Source of the DNA: Alphaproteobacteria bacterium
GTDB lineage: Bacteria > Pseudomonadota > Alphaproteobacteria > GCA-2731375
Direction: 5' to 3'
Length of the DNA stretch: 24,465 nucleotides
Assembly (NCBI GenBank): GCA_030746295.1
Contig: JASLMY010000044.1
Span: 1-24,465, forward strand
Shown here: positions 6,516-14,850 of the stretch, in pieces
How positions within the stretch are numbered: the first letter of the stretch is position 1
Layout of the letters: the number at the start of each line of letters is the position of its first letter
Notes under the pieces: model-generated
Told to the model about the DNA's origin: nothing
Seen by the model: the letters and a program-made list of their open reading frames with translations, nothing else
The model's database searches: none
Position numbers and translations under genes: made by a program

Positions 6516-6572
6516 CGCGAGCGACGGCCCGCGTCCCCGCTTTGGCGATGCGCCCGCGGTCGGGAAGCCGCC

Positions 6573-7031
6573 TCAAAGACCCCGTTTCAGGCGCACACCG
6601 ATCTCGGTGAAGCCCTCGCGGAGATAGAAGTCGACGGTGCGCCGCCACTTCGGCAGCGGCGGTGCCGTCACCTCGACGTGGGTCCAGCCGCGCGTCTTGC
6701 CGAACTCTTGGGCGGCCTCGATCAGCGGCGGCGCCACCCCTTCGGAGCGATGCTCCGGTACCACGTAAAGCTCGGTGATGACGCCGAAGACGCCGCCGGC
6801 GTAGACCGCGGCGCACTCGCCCAGCATCAAGGCGCCGACGGCGCGGTCCTCGCCGTCGAGGGCGAGGAAACCCCAGGTGCGATCTCCCTCGCCGACGAGC
6901 CGTCGCGTCCGCTCGGCAAAGTCGTCCGGTTGGAACGTGTCGGCCCGATCCGGGGCCAATTCGCCGAGCAGGCGGCGCACGCACTCGCCGGCGACCTCGG
7001 CATCCGACTCGGTTATGCGTCTGACCTTCAT
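6573..7031 (-). CDS. GNAT-family N-acetyltransferase
   Basis: A 152-residue single-domain GNAT protein. It starts M-K-V-R-R-I-T-E-S-D, the usual first strand, and carries the acetyl-CoA binding motif E-L-Y-V-V-P-E-H-R-S-E-G-V-A (about 87-100), followed by the helix LIEAAQEFGKTRGW and the motif B region F-Y-L-R-E-G-F. The final Gly of the Q/R-x-x-G-x-G/A loop is Ala, which is tolerated in the family. The acceptor substrate cannot be predicted. The start at 7031 is chosen because it gives the canonical GNAT opening; the open frame extends to 7124 but would overlap the CoA-transferase gene. It lies 52 bases behind that gene on the same strand and may be co-transcribed. It is convergent with the PPGLAK-repeat gene. 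Confidence 0.82.
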   Translation of the reverse strand: MKVRRITESDAEVAGECVRRLLGELAPDRADTFQPDDFAERTRRLVGEGDRTWGFLALDGEDRAVGALMLGECAAVYAGGVFGVITELYVVPEHRSEGVAPPLIEAAQEFGKTRGWTHVEVTAPPLPKWRRTVDFYLREGFTEIGVRLKRGL

Positions 7032-7083
7032 GCCCGGTATGCCCCCAGGTTGGCTCAGCGCTCCGATGCCCGATCGAACGGGC

Positions 7084-8268
7084 TCAGACCACGCGGGACT
7101 CGCGTAGCGCGGCGATGTCGCCATCCGTATAGCCGAGCTCGTGCAGGATCTGGTCCGTGTGCTCGCCCAGCACCGGGGCCCGCCGGCGGATCTCGCCCGG
7201 CGTCTCGGACAGCTTCACCGGCGTCTGCGCCAACGGCGCCGGGGCGCTGGTGCCGGGAAACTCGACCGGCTGCAGGAAGCCGGTGGCCTGAATGTGCGGG
7301 TCCTCCAAGGCCTGCTGCGGCGTATAGAGCGGACCGGCCGGGATGCGCGCCTCCTCCAGCGCCGCCAGGGCCTCGGCGGTGGTCCGCTCGGCCGTCCATT
7401 GGCCCATGCGCTCGGATATCACCTCGCCATTGTCGCCCCGAGCGTCGTCGTCCTTGAAGCGGGGATCGGACAGCCAATGATCCTCGCCCATCAGGTCGCA
7501 CCAGCGCTTGAAGAGCGGCGCCCCGATGGTCTGGACGATAATCCAGCCGTCTTGGGTCTGGAAGATGTCTGACGGGCCGCCGTTGTAGCCCCGGTTGCCG
7601 ATCGCCTGACGGTCCTTCTGCACCAAGGCCTGCTCGACCAGCATGGAGTTGTGGAAAGTGAGGGCGGTCCTGAGCAACGCCCCCTCGACCATCTGTCCGC
7701 GGCCGGTCTTGCCGCGTTCGATCAGCGCCGCCAGGGTCGCGAAGGCCGACAAGGACGCGGTGCCGAAATCGACCCAAGGGGCTTCGGACTTGACCGGCTG
7801 GCCCGGATAGCCGCCGAGATAGACCGAGCCGCACATCACCTGGGCGATGCCGTCGAAGCCGACCCGCTTGGCATAAGGCCCCTCGGAGCCGAAGGCGGAG
7901 ACCGTGGTCAGGATGATGTCCTCCTTCACCGCCTTCAGGCTGTCGTGGTCGAGGCCCATCGCTTGCAGCGACTCGTAAGGCAGGTTGGCGACCACGACAT
8001 CGGCGGTGGCGACCAGCTGGCGCACGATCTCCCGCCCCTCTTCCTTCATCGGGTTCAAGGTCATGCCGAGCTTGTTGCGGTTCATCAGCAGGAACATCGC
8101 GCCCTCGCCGGTCTCGGCGACGGGCAGGAGGTAGCGGTCCTCGCTGCCGCGGACCTTCTCGATCCGAATGACCTCGGCGCCGAGATCGCCCAGCAGGGTC
8201 GCGCAGTAGGGGCCCGCGATATAACGCCCGAAATCCAAGACCCGGATACCGTCCAGCACTGCAGCCAT
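7084..8268 (-). CDS. CaiB/BaiF family (class III) CoA-transferase
   Basis: A 394-residue protein, full length for the formyl-CoA transferase/CaiB family, which moves CoA between carboxylic acids through a mixed anhydride on an Asp. The N-terminus L-D-G-I-R-V-L-D-F-G-R-Y-I-A-G-P-Y is the family signature, and Asp167 in A-P-W-V-D-F-G-T-A aligns with the catalytic Asp of formyl-CoA transferase. N-R-N-K-L-G-M-T-L (63-71) is the usual CoA-binding stretch, and the small domain with G-W-I-I-V-Q-T and R-I-P-A-G-P-L is present. The substrate pair is unknown. GGGAGAG sits ahead of the ATG at 8268. It is encoded opposite to the ligase module but could act on the same kind of acid; that link is inference from proximity only. 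Confidence 0.88.
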   Translation of the reverse strand: MAAVLDGIRVLDFGRYIAGPYCATLLGDLGAEVIRIEKVRGSEDRYLLPVAETGEGAMFLLMNRNKLGMTLNPMKEEGREIVRQLVATADVVVANLPYESLQAMGLDHDSLKAVKEDIILTTVSAFGSEGPYAKRVGFDGIAQVMCGSVYLGGYPGQPVKSEAPWVDFGTASLSAFATLAALIERGKTGRGQMVEGALLRTALTFHNSMLVEQALVQKDRQAIGNRGYNGGPSDIFQTQDGWIIVQTIGAPLFKRWCDLMGEDHWLSDPRFKDDDARGDNGEVISERMGQWTAERTTAEALAALEEARIPAGPLYTPQQALEDPHIQATGFLQPVEFPGTSAPAPLAQTPVKLSETPGEIRRRAPVLGEHTDQILHELGYTDGDIAALRESRVV

Positions 8269-8317
8269 CTCGCTCTCCCGTTCTGCCCCGCGCCTCGGCG
8301 CGCCAGGGCGCCTAGCT

Positions 8318-8370
8318 TACCCGACGCCCGGCCGCGGGCAAGGGGCGCTCGGCCGGCGCAACGTCGGGTA
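8318..8370. repeat. Nested inverted repeat in the divergent spacer
   Basis: TACCCGACG (8318-8326) pairs perfectly with CGTCGGGTA (8362-8370), and just inside it CCGGCCG (8328-8334) pairs perfectly with CGGCCGG (8350-8356), leaving a 15-base loop. Unpaired bases between the stems are one on the left and five on the right. It starts 50 bases upstream of the CoA-transferase ATG. It has no T-run and could be an operator, an mRNA leader structure for the CoA-transferase gene, or a small mobile palindrome. Confidence 0.5.
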
Positions 8371-8378
8371 GCGCGCCA

Positions 8379-8393
8379 TTAACCGTTTGGTCA
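8379..8393. promoter_or_regulatory. Imperfect TTAACC-N4-GGTCA palindrome, possible CtrA-like site
   Basis: TTAACC (8379-8384) and GGTCA (8389-8393) make a near-palindrome in an otherwise GC-rich spacer. It resembles the TTAA-N7-TTAA site of the alphaproteobacterial response regulator CtrA, but only the first half matches (the second is GTCA), so the assignment is weak. Confidence 0.2.
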
Positions 8394-8424
8394 GCCTTCG
8401 CCGGCATGCTGTGGGCGTTGCCGT

Positions 8425-8460
8425 GGCGAATTCGCCGGTGCCGCGGCCGCCCTATAGGAT
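8425..8460 (+). promoter_or_regulatory. Candidate promoter/operator of the pentapeptide-repeat gene
   Basis: A perfect 12-base palindrome, GGCGAATTCGCC (8425-8436), is followed 16 bases later by TATAGGAT (8453-8460), the most -10-like sequence in this spacer. The -35 position would fall inside the palindrome (TTCGCC), a poor sigma-70 match, so a regulator bound there is conceivable. This is inference from two short motifs. The remainder of 8461-8565 shows no further structure. Confidence 0.25.
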
Positions 8461-8565
8461 ACGGGGGCGGCACGAGGTGCCTGGCAGTACTCGATCGAGG
8501 AAGCTCGGCAAGGCGACGGACGAGCGTGGCAGCACGTCGACCACGGCTCAGGCAAGGGGCGCCAT

Positions 8566-9876
8566 ATGAACGAGCGAATCGATCAGAAATTCGTCGATCA
8601 GGAATCCTCGCGTCATAGCAAGTGCTTACGCGGCATCGTCGGCGGTCAACGCCTTATGATCCGCCACTGCAACGGCTCGAAATTGAACTTCGCCAAGCGC
8701 GACCTCTCCTGGGCGGTTATGAGCGGCTCCAGCTTCCGTCATTCCAGCTTTCGCAAATCGCGCCTGATCGGCGTCGACTTCTTTGCCGCCGACCTGCAAG
8801 GCGCCGATCTCAGCGGCACCGACTTGTCGAAGTCGGACTTGCGTGGGGTTAATTTGCGTTGCGCCAACCTCGAGGAAGCGACGCTCGAAAGCGCCGACGT
8901 CCGCGACGGCCAGCTCTTGCGCTCCGACGGCAAGGGCAATTTCGTGCAAAAGAGCAGCGGCAGCACCGAGATCGAGGGAGCCAACCTCTCGGGCAGCAAT
9001 TTCACCTCGGCCAAGCTGTCGGGCATCTTCATCACCAGCACCGACCTTTCCAACGCCAACTTCAAGAACGCCCGCCTGAACGGCACCGACTTCACCAATT
9101 CGGACCTGCGCGGCGTCGACTTCTCGGGCGCCGATCTGGGAGGCGCGGTGCTGGCCAATTGCTCGCTCAACGGCGCCAACCTGAACGGCGCCAACCTCAA
9201 TTCGGCCGACTTCCAGGGCGCCGACCTGACCGCATCGCTATTCGCGGCGGATGCCTTCGAGGGCGCCAATGTCGGCAACGCGACCATGCCGCGATCAATC
9301 GACCATCTGGAGAAATCGGTACAACAGACCATCCGCGACCACTTCACCTGGGTCCAGAGCCTGGGTCGGGAGGGCGAGCAGGCCGATCTTTCCGAGGTGG
9401 TGTTGAGCGACGTGGACCTCAGAGGCGCCGATCTCTCGGCGGCCAAGCTGGAACGGGCGAGCATGGCCCAGGTGGACATCTCCAACGGCCGGCTGTCGAT
9501 GTCGGACCTGTCCAGCGCGCTGCTGACCGGCGCCAACCTGGTGAGTTGCGACATGCGCGGGATCAAGCTCGATCACGCCAACATGGAGGGCGCCAACCTC
9601 GCCGGCGCCGACTTCACGCCGATGGCGATCGCCGGCAAGGGAAATCTCGACTGGCCAGCGAGCCTGCACCGCACCGGGCTCGATCACGCCGATCTCGAAA
9701 GCGCCAAGCTGACCGGCGCAATTCTGAAGGAAGCGACGCTGCGCGGCACCAACCTGCAGAACGCCGACCTGCGGAACGTGGTGCTGATCGACGCCGACCT
9801 CACCAATGCCGACCTGCGCGGCGCCAACCTGGAGGGCGCCGACCTTCGCGGCGTCGTCGGCTACACGGGCGATTGA
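8566..9876 (+). CDS. Pentapeptide-repeat protein with internal non-repeat insert
   Basis: A 436-residue protein made mostly of A(D/N)LxG pentapeptides, which fold as a right-handed four-sided beta helix. Repeats run from about residue 36 to 235 and from 273 to 430. They are interrupted by a loop at 113-136, a charged, probably helical insert at 241-272 with H-F-T-W-V-Q-S-L-G-R-E-G (259-270), and a loop at 352-374. The insert resembles an H-x2-W-x3-G-R-x-G element I associate with alphaproteobacterial pentapeptide proteins; it may separate two helical blocks. No signal peptide or transmembrane segment is present, so it is probably cytoplasmic. Family roles range from DNA mimicry (Qnr/MfpA, gyrase protection) to scaffolding, and none can be assigned. 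AAGGGG lies six bases before the ATG. It is convergent with the M20 peptidase gene (45-base gap, no terminator recognised). Confidence 0.88.
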   Translation: MNERIDQKFVDQESSRHSKCLRGIVGGQRLMIRHCNGSKLNFAKRDLSWAVMSGSSFRHSSFRKSRLIGVDFFAADLQGADLSGTDLSKSDLRGVNLRCANLEEATLESADVRDGQLLRSDGKGNFVQKSSGSTEIEGANLSGSNFTSAKLSGIFITSTDLSNANFKNARLNGTDFTNSDLRGVDFSGADLGGAVLANCSLNGANLNGANLNSADFQGADLTASLFAADAFEGANVGNATMPRSIDHLEKSVQQTIRDHFTWVQSLGREGEQADLSEVVLSDVDLRGADLSAAKLERASMAQVDISNGRLSMSDLSSALLTGANLVSCDMRGIKLDHANMEGANLAGADFTPMAIAGKGNLDWPASLHRTGLDHADLESAKLTGAILKEATLRGTNLQNADLRNVVLIDADLTNADLRGANLEGADLRGVVGYTGD

Positions 9877-9921
9877 ACCGATCCGCGCCCGCGCCAACTC
9901 GCCGGCAGGACGGCAGCGCGC

Positions 9922-11064
9922 TCATTCCAGGGTCTCGAAAAGACGGATCATCAGCGCCGCCCGTTCCTCCAGCGACGAGAACAGGATGTATTCGTCATGG
10001 GTATGGGCACCCGCCCCGTCGGCGCCGAGGCCGTCCAGCGTCGCCAACCCCATGGCACCGGTGAAATTGCCGTCGCTGCCGCCTCCGGTATAGGTGTCTT
10101 TCAGCTCGAAACCGACCTCTTCCGCCAGCGCCTTGGCATGCTCGAAGAGGCCGCCGACGGCATCCGTCTTGGTGTAGGGCGGCCGGTTCAGGCCGCCGGT
10201 GATGGTGAGCTCGATATCGGGGTCGATTGCCTGCAAACCCAGCATCCGTGCGCACATCTCTTCCGCCGTCGCCGCGTCCGGCACCCGCATATCGATCTCG
10301 GCCCGGCATTCGAAGGGTACCACGTTGACCGCCGTGCCGCCCTGGACGAAGCCGACGTTGGTGGTGACGTCGCGGTCGTAATCGGTCATCGCCTCGATCG
10401 CCAACACCTGGTGCGCCATCTCGCGGACGGCGCTACGGCCGTCCTGATGGCGCGAGCCGGAATGGGCCGGCCGGCCCTTCAGCACCAAGTCGAAGCGGGC
10501 GACGCCCTTGCGCGCGGTCACCACCTTGCCGCCGTCGCGGGCCGGCTCGGCGACAAGGACGTATTTCGCGTTGGCCGCCTCGCGCTCGATGATCTCGCGG
10601 CTGGTGGGGCTGCCGATCTCCTCTTCCGGGATGTAGAGGAAGGTGACCGGCAACGGCGTCTCGCGGCCCTCGCGGATCAGGTGCCGATAGGCGTAGTAGC
10701 CGAGATAGGCGCCCGCCTTCATGTCGTAGATGCCGGGGCCGTAGACCCTGTCGCCCTCGCGGCGGATCGGGTTGACGTCCTCGATCGTGCCGATCGGATG
10801 CACGGTATCGAGATGGGCTAGGAACAAGATACCGGGGCCCTCGCCGCCCCAAGGCGTCTTCGCCTTCAAAACGTCGCCATAGCCGTCGCGGCCGGGCACG
10901 CGCTCGATCTCGGCACCGTGCAGCCGCATCTCGGTTTCGACCAGATCGACGACCCGGTTGACGGCGACCGTGTCGTGGGTCGGGCTCTCGATCTGGACCC
11001 AGGCGAGAATGCCCTCGAGGATCTCTTCGGCATCCACTGCCGGCCGGTTGCTGCGCTCGCTCAT
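9922..11064 (-). CDS. M20-family metallopeptidase (glutamate carboxypeptidase/ArgE/DapE type)
   Basis: A 380-residue di-zinc hydrolase. The metal and catalytic residues are visible in order: H84-L-D86 in A-H-L-D-T-V-H-P, the bridging Asp114 in Y-D-M-K-A-G, Glu148-Glu149 in P-E-E-E-I-G-S (general base and ligand), Glu173 in A-E-P-A, and a C-terminal His in G-A-H-T-H-D-E-Y (354 or 356). The dimerisation lid domain lies between about 185 and 295. M20 enzymes cleave N-acyl amino acids or C-terminal amino acids such as glutamate from folates; this one's substrate is not predictable, and carboxypeptidase G2-like is the closest guess. The start at 11064 is chosen over 11148 because GGGAGGGAGGA lies directly upstream. 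No signal peptide, so cytoplasmic. It follows priA by 87 bases on the same strand. Confidence 0.87.
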   Translation of the reverse strand: MSERSNRPAVDAEEILEGILAWVQIESPTHDTVAVNRVVDLVETEMRLHGAEIERVPGRDGYGDVLKAKTPWGGEGPGILFLAHLDTVHPIGTIEDVNPIRREGDRVYGPGIYDMKAGAYLGYYAYRHLIREGRETPLPVTFLYIPEEEIGSPTSREIIEREAANAKYVLVAEPARDGGKVVTARKGVARFDLVLKGRPAHSGSRHQDGRSAVREMAHQVLAIEAMTDYDRDVTTNVGFVQGGTAVNVVPFECRAEIDMRVPDAATAEEMCARMLGLQAIDPDIELTITGGLNRPPYTKTDAVGGLFEHAKALAEEVGFELKDTYTGGGSDGNFTGAMGLATLDGLGADGAGAHTHDEYILFSSLEERAALMIRLFETLE

Positions 11065-11151
11065 CTGGTCCTCCCTCCCCAAAACGAAGCCGGCGCTCAC
11101 TATCATCGGAAATCGCGAAACAGGAAAGCGGTCGAGCAGGCGCAGCACCCC

Positions 11152-13359
11152 TCAGAGAAAGCTGTAGGGGTCGACGTCGACATGAACCCGGACGGCGTTC
11201 GGCGGCGTCACTTCGCCGAGCCAGTGCCGTGCCAGCTCCGGCGCCCGAACCTCGCGTCGCGTCTTGAGCAGGAGGCGAAAGCGAAAGCGGCCGCGCAGGA
11301 GGCTGAGCGGCGCCGGTGCCGGGCCCAAGATCTCGATACCGGGCCCTCGAGGTGCTGCCCGCGCCAAAGCCTGGGCGACCTCGGCAACCTGGCGCTCATC
11401 CGGGCCGGAGACGACCAGCGCCACCAGGCGGCCGAAAGGCGGCATGCCTTGACGGCGCCTGGCCGCCGCCTCGCGGGCCATGAAGGCCTCGCGGTCGCCG
11501 GCGATCAGCGCCTTGATTACCGGATGCTCGGGCATGAAGGTCTGTAGGTAGGCGCGGCCGGGTCGGAGCGCCCTGCCGGCACGGCCCGATATCTGGCTCA
11601 AGAGCTGGTGCGTGCGTTCGGCCGCGCGCAAGTCGCCGCCGGCCAAGCCCAAATCGGCGTCGACCACGCCGACGCAGGTCAGCATCGGGAAGTTGTGGCC
11701 CTTGGCGATGATCTGGGTGCCGACGATGAGGTCGATCTCGTGCTCGGCGATGCGGCGGATCAGCTCGGCAGCGGCCACCGGCCCGCGCACCGTGTCGCTG
11801 GCGACGATCTCGGCCCGGGCCTCGGGGAAGAGCCGACCCGTCTCCTCCAACAATCGCTCGACGCCGGGGCCGCAGGCGGCGAAACGGCCCTCGGCCTCGC
11901 ATTTCGGGCAGCTCTCGGGCAAGCGCTGGGCAAAGCCGCAGTGATGGCATTGCAGCCGGTCCTGGAAGCGGTGCTCCACCAGCCAAGTGGCGCAGTTGGG
12001 GCATTGCAGCCGGTGGCCGCAGGCACGGCAGAGCGTCAGCGGCGCATAACCGCGGCGGTTCAGGAACAGAAGCGCCTGTTCGCCCGCCGCCAGCGTCGCA
12101 CCAACCGCCTCTTGCAGCGCCGGCGACAACCATTCGTCGGCGCGCAAGCCCAGGCCGCGCATGTCGATCGCGCTCAGCTCGGGCAGCCGGGCGCCGCCCG
12201 GCCGACGCGATAGATGCAGGCGCTGGTAGCGGCCGCTGTCGGCGTTGACGGTGCTCTCCAGGCTCGGCGTCGCCGAGACCAGGACGATCGGGAATTCGCC
12301 CAGCGAGGCCCGGACCACGGCCATGTCGCGGGCGTGGTAGGCGACGCCGTCCTCCTGCTTGAAGGCGCCGTCGTGTTCCTCGTCGACGACGATCAGGCCG
12401 AGCTCGGCAAAGGGCAGGAAGAGCGCCGAGCGGGCGCCGACCACGACCCGCGCCCGGCCCTCGGCAATAGCCCGCCAGTGCCGGCGGCGCTGGCTGGCGC
12501 GGAGGTCCGAATGCCATTCCACCGGCCGGGCCTCGAAGCGGGCCTCGAAGCGGGCGAGCCATTGCGCCGTCAGGGCGATCTCCGGCACCAGGACCAAGAC
12601 CTGCCGGCCCTGGCCGAGCGCCTGGGCAATGGCCTCGAAATAAACCTCCGTCTTGCCGGCGCCGGTAACACCGTCCAGCAGCGAGACCGAATAGCCGCCG
12701 GCCCCGACCCGTTCCACCAGCGCCGAAGCGGCGTCCTGTTGCTCGTCGGTGAGCGGCGGGCCGGGCCGCCGCCAGTCCGGCTCGGGCAGGGCCGAATCCT
12801 CGGGCAGCGCCACTTCCTCCAGCGTGCCGGCCTGATAGAGGCCGCGCACCACGCCGCTGCCGACGCCCGCCGCCTCGGCGATGTCCGGCGCCGTCCTGGG
12901 TGGCCCCGCCTCCAACAGCGCGACGACGCGCCGCCGGGCCGGCGTCATCCGCGCCGGAAGCGGCCCGGCGAGGCGATAGGCGAGCCGCAGCCGGGGCGCC
13001 TCCAGGGCCGACGGCACGCTCATCGCCATCCGCAGCACCGCGCCCGGCAGCGTGCAGTAGTAGCCGGCGACCCATTCGACGAAGCGCCGGGTGACCGCCG
13101 GCATGGCGCTAACCGGCAGGCGCTCCAGCACGTCCTTCAACTTGCCGTCGGGAACCCGGTTCGCCGGGTCCGCCGGCCCCAGGCCCCAGACGACGCCGGC
13201 TACCAGCCGGCGACCCAACGGCACGACCACGAAGTCGCCGACCCCGAGAGCCAGGAAATCGGGCGCGCCATAGTCGTAGGCGCCGGCCAGCGGCAACGGC
13301 AACAGCACGTGCACGCGGGAGCGTGTCGCGGGCGCGCAACTGGCGTGTCGGGCGGGCAT
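11152..13359 (-). CDS. priA: Primosomal protein N', replication-restart helicase PriA
   Basis: A 735-residue superfamily 2 helicase of normal PriA length, which recognises stalled or broken forks and reloads the replicative helicase. The N-terminal DNA-binding domain opens with [15 protein letters not shown]. The helicase core has Walker A G-V-T-G-A-G-K-T (230-237, Lys236), the DEEH box (326-329) and V-S-A-T-P-S. Between the helicase lobes is the zinc region with [18 protein letters not shown] and C-P-K-C. The second lobe has [12 protein letters not shown] and Q-I-S-G-R-A-G-R, and the C-terminus ends V-D-V-D-P-Y-S-F-L as in other PriA proteins. No strong Shine-Dalgarno precedes the ATG at 13359. 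It is divergent from the aldolase gene (88-base spacer). Confidence 0.97.
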   Translation of the reverse strand: MPARHASCAPATRSRVHVLLPLPLAGAYDYGAPDFLALGVGDFVVVPLGRRLVAGVVWGLGPADPANRVPDGKLKDVLERLPVSAMPAVTRRFVEWVAGYYCTLPGAVLRMAMSVPSALEAPRLRLAYRLAGPLPARMTPARRRVVALLEAGPPRTAPDIAEAAGVGSGVVRGLYQAGTLEEVALPEDSALPEPDWRRPGPPLTDEQQDAASALVERVGAGGYSVSLLDGVTGAGKTEVYFEAIAQALGQGRQVLVLVPEIALTAQWLARFEARFEARPVEWHSDLRASQRRRHWRAIAEGRARVVVGARSALFLPFAELGLIVVDEEHDGAFKQEDGVAYHARDMAVVRASLGEFPIVLVSATPSLESTVNADSGRYQRLHLSRRPGGARLPELSAIDMRGLGLRADEWLSPALQEAVGATLAAGEQALLFLNRRGYAPLTLCRACGHRLQCPNCATWLVEHRFQDRLQCHHCGFAQRLPESCPKCEAEGRFAACGPGVERLLEETGRLFPEARAEIVASDTVRGPVAAAELIRRIAEHEIDLIVGTQIIAKGHNFPMLTCVGVVDADLGLAGGDLRAAERTHQLLSQISGRAGRALRPGRAYLQTFMPEHPVIKALIAGDREAFMAREAAARRRQGMPPFGRLVALVVSGPDERQVAEVAQALARAAPRGPGIEILGPAPAPLSLLRGRFRFRLLLKTRREVRAPELARHWLGEVTPPNAVRVHVDVDPYSFL

Positions 13360-13412
13360 CGGCTACACTCTGCCAAGATGCGATGATGCGAACAAGCGAG
13401 GACCTGGTCACT

Positions 13413-13430
13413 TTGTTTTACCCTTGTTTT
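13413..13430. promoter_or_regulatory. TTGTTTT direct repeat in the priA-aldolase spacer
   Basis: TTGTTTT occurs at 13413-13419 and again at 13424-13430, an 11-base period, about one helical turn. It is the only AT-rich stretch of the 88-base divergent spacer (13360-13447), so promoters and perhaps an operator are expected here, but no confident -35/-10 pair was found on either strand. Confidence 0.25.
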
Positions 13431-13447
13431 CAATGGCTTGACGGCTG

Positions 13448-14122
13448 ATGAAGTTCTTTGTCGATACCGCCGACGTGGCAGAGATTCGCGAATTGGCGGC
13501 AACCGGCCTGGTCGACGGCGCCACCACCAACCCCTCGCTCGTCGCCAAGACGGGACGTGACTTCTTCGAGGTGCTGCTCGAGATCTGCGAGCTCGTCGAC
13601 GGCCCGGTCAGCGCCGAGGTGACCGCGACCGATGCCGAGGCGATGGCCGAAGAGGGCCGCAGGCTGGCCGCGCTCGCCAACAACATCGCGATCAAGGTGC
13701 CGCTGACCTGGGACGGCCTGAAGGCCTGTCGCACGCTGACCCAGGCCGGCACCAAGGTCAACGTCACGCTCTGCTTCTCCGCCAACCAAGCGCTGCTGGC
13801 GGCCAAGGCGGGGGCCACCTTCGTCTCGCCCTTCGTCGGCCGACTGGACGACATCGGCCATGACGGAATGGCGCTGATCGCCGAGATCCTGGAGGTCTAC
13901 GACAACTACGACGACCTCGACACCGAGGTTCTGGTCGCCTCGGTCCGCAGCCCGCTTCACGTCCTGACCGCGGCCAAGCTGGGGGCCGACATCTGCACCA
14001 TTCCGCCGGCGGTGATGCGCCAACTGGCCAAGCACGTGCTGACGGACCGGGGCTTGGAGAGCTTCCTCGCCGATTGGCAGAAGACCGGCCAGTCGATCCT
14101 CAGCGAGGGGGGCACGGCATGA
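13448..14122 (+). CDS. fsa: Small transaldolase / fructose-6-phosphate aldolase family protein
   Basis: A 224-residue TIM-barrel aldolase of the short transaldolase family. It opens with M-K-F-F-V-D-T-A-D and carries T-T-N-P-S-L (26-31), the Schiff-base Lys83 in A-I-K-V-P-L-T, N-V-T-L-C-F-S and S-P-F-V-G-R-L-D-D, all family-defining. Proteins like this are annotated either as fructose-6-phosphate aldolase or as a short transaldolase (Bacillus YwjH type); the [11 protein letters not shown] segment looks more like the transaldolase side, so a pentose-phosphate role is likely and the symbol is provisional. The ribosome binding site is weak. Its stop overlaps the start of the DUF484 gene by four bases (ATGA), the first junction of an aldolase-DUF484-xerC operon. 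Confidence 0.9.
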   Translation: MKFFVDTADVAEIRELAATGLVDGATTNPSLVAKTGRDFFEVLLEICELVDGPVSAEVTATDAEAMAEEGRRLAALANNIAIKVPLTWDGLKACRTLTQAGTKVNVTLCFSANQALLAAKAGATFVSPFVGRLDDIGHDGMALIAEILEVYDNYDDLDTEVLVASVRSPLHVLTAAKLGADICTIPPAVMRQLAKHVLTDRGLESFLADWQKTGQSILSEGGTA

Positions 14123-14850
14123 GCGGCGAGCGCTCGCCGCGCGACGCGGGCGGATCGTCCGGCCGGATCGCGCTCGGCAGCGACGAGATCAAGGCCTATC
14201 TCCGGGCCCATCCCGAGTTTCTGTGCGACAACCCAGAGCTGGTCGAGACGCTGACGCCGCCGGCCATCAACGGCAGCGACCAGGTTCGCGATCTGCAGCA
14301 GTACATGGTGCTGAAATCGCGCGACGAGCTGCGCCATCTGAGGGCCCAGCAAGAAGCCCTGGTCGACACCAGCCGCGCCAACCAGGCGATCCAGGCCCAA
14401 GTCCACAGCGCCGTCTTGACCCTGGTCGAGGCCAGGAGCTTCGAGCACCTGATCCATCTGGTGACCACCGAGCTCGCCCAGACACTCGACGTAGACGTCG
14501 TTACCATCTGCGTCGAGACGACCGCGGAGGCGCCAGTGGGGCGGGCCAAGACGGCGGGCGTCTACGTCCTGGAGCCGCACGGCGTCGATTCTCGCATCGG
14601 CCAGGGCCGAGAGGTCTTGCTTGCCAACGACGTGCCGGCCGATCCCGAGGTCTTCGGCCCCGCCGCCGGTCTGGTCAGAAGCCAGGCCTTGGCTCGGCTC
14701 CGCGCCGGCCGACGCACACCGGAGGGCCTATTGGCGCTGGGCTCCCGCGACCGGGAGAAGTTCCATCCCGGTCAGGGGGCCGAGCTCTTGAACTTCCTCG
14801 CCGCCTTGCTGGAGCGACTGATCCGGGGATGGCTCAAGCTGTCGAGCTGA
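14119..14850 (+). CDS. DUF484 family protein
   Basis: A 243-residue protein of the DUF484 family. The N-terminus contains the conserved [12 protein letters not shown] (about 25-36), then a helical segment [17 protein letters not shown], and the C-terminal two thirds resembles a GAF-like domain ending in [18 protein letters not shown]. Its molecular function is unknown, but DUF484 genes are commonly found directly upstream of xerC, as here. The start at 14119 lies in the ATGA overlap with the aldolase stop; the open frame extends upstream to 14074 inside the aldolase gene and that extension is rejected. Its last 22 bases overlap the xerC start. Confidence 0.88.
   Translation: MSGERSPRDAGGSSGRIALGSDEIKAYLRAHPEFLCDNPELVETLTPPAINGSDQVRDLQQYMVLKSRDELRHLRAQQEALVDTSRANQAIQAQVHSAVLTLVEARSFEHLIHLVTTELAQTLDVDVVTICVETTAEAPVGRAKTAGVYVLEPHGVDSRIGQGREVLLANDVPADPEVFGPAAGLVRSQALARLRAGRRTPEGLLALGSRDREKFHPGQGAELLNFLAALLERLIRGWLKLSS

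Noticed and set aside
14223..14828. Upstream extension of the xerC frame giving a 525-residue protein
   Set aside because: The extension is an Arg/Gly/Pro-rich out-of-frame reading of the DUF484 gene; XerC proteins begin where the ATG at 14829 places the start.
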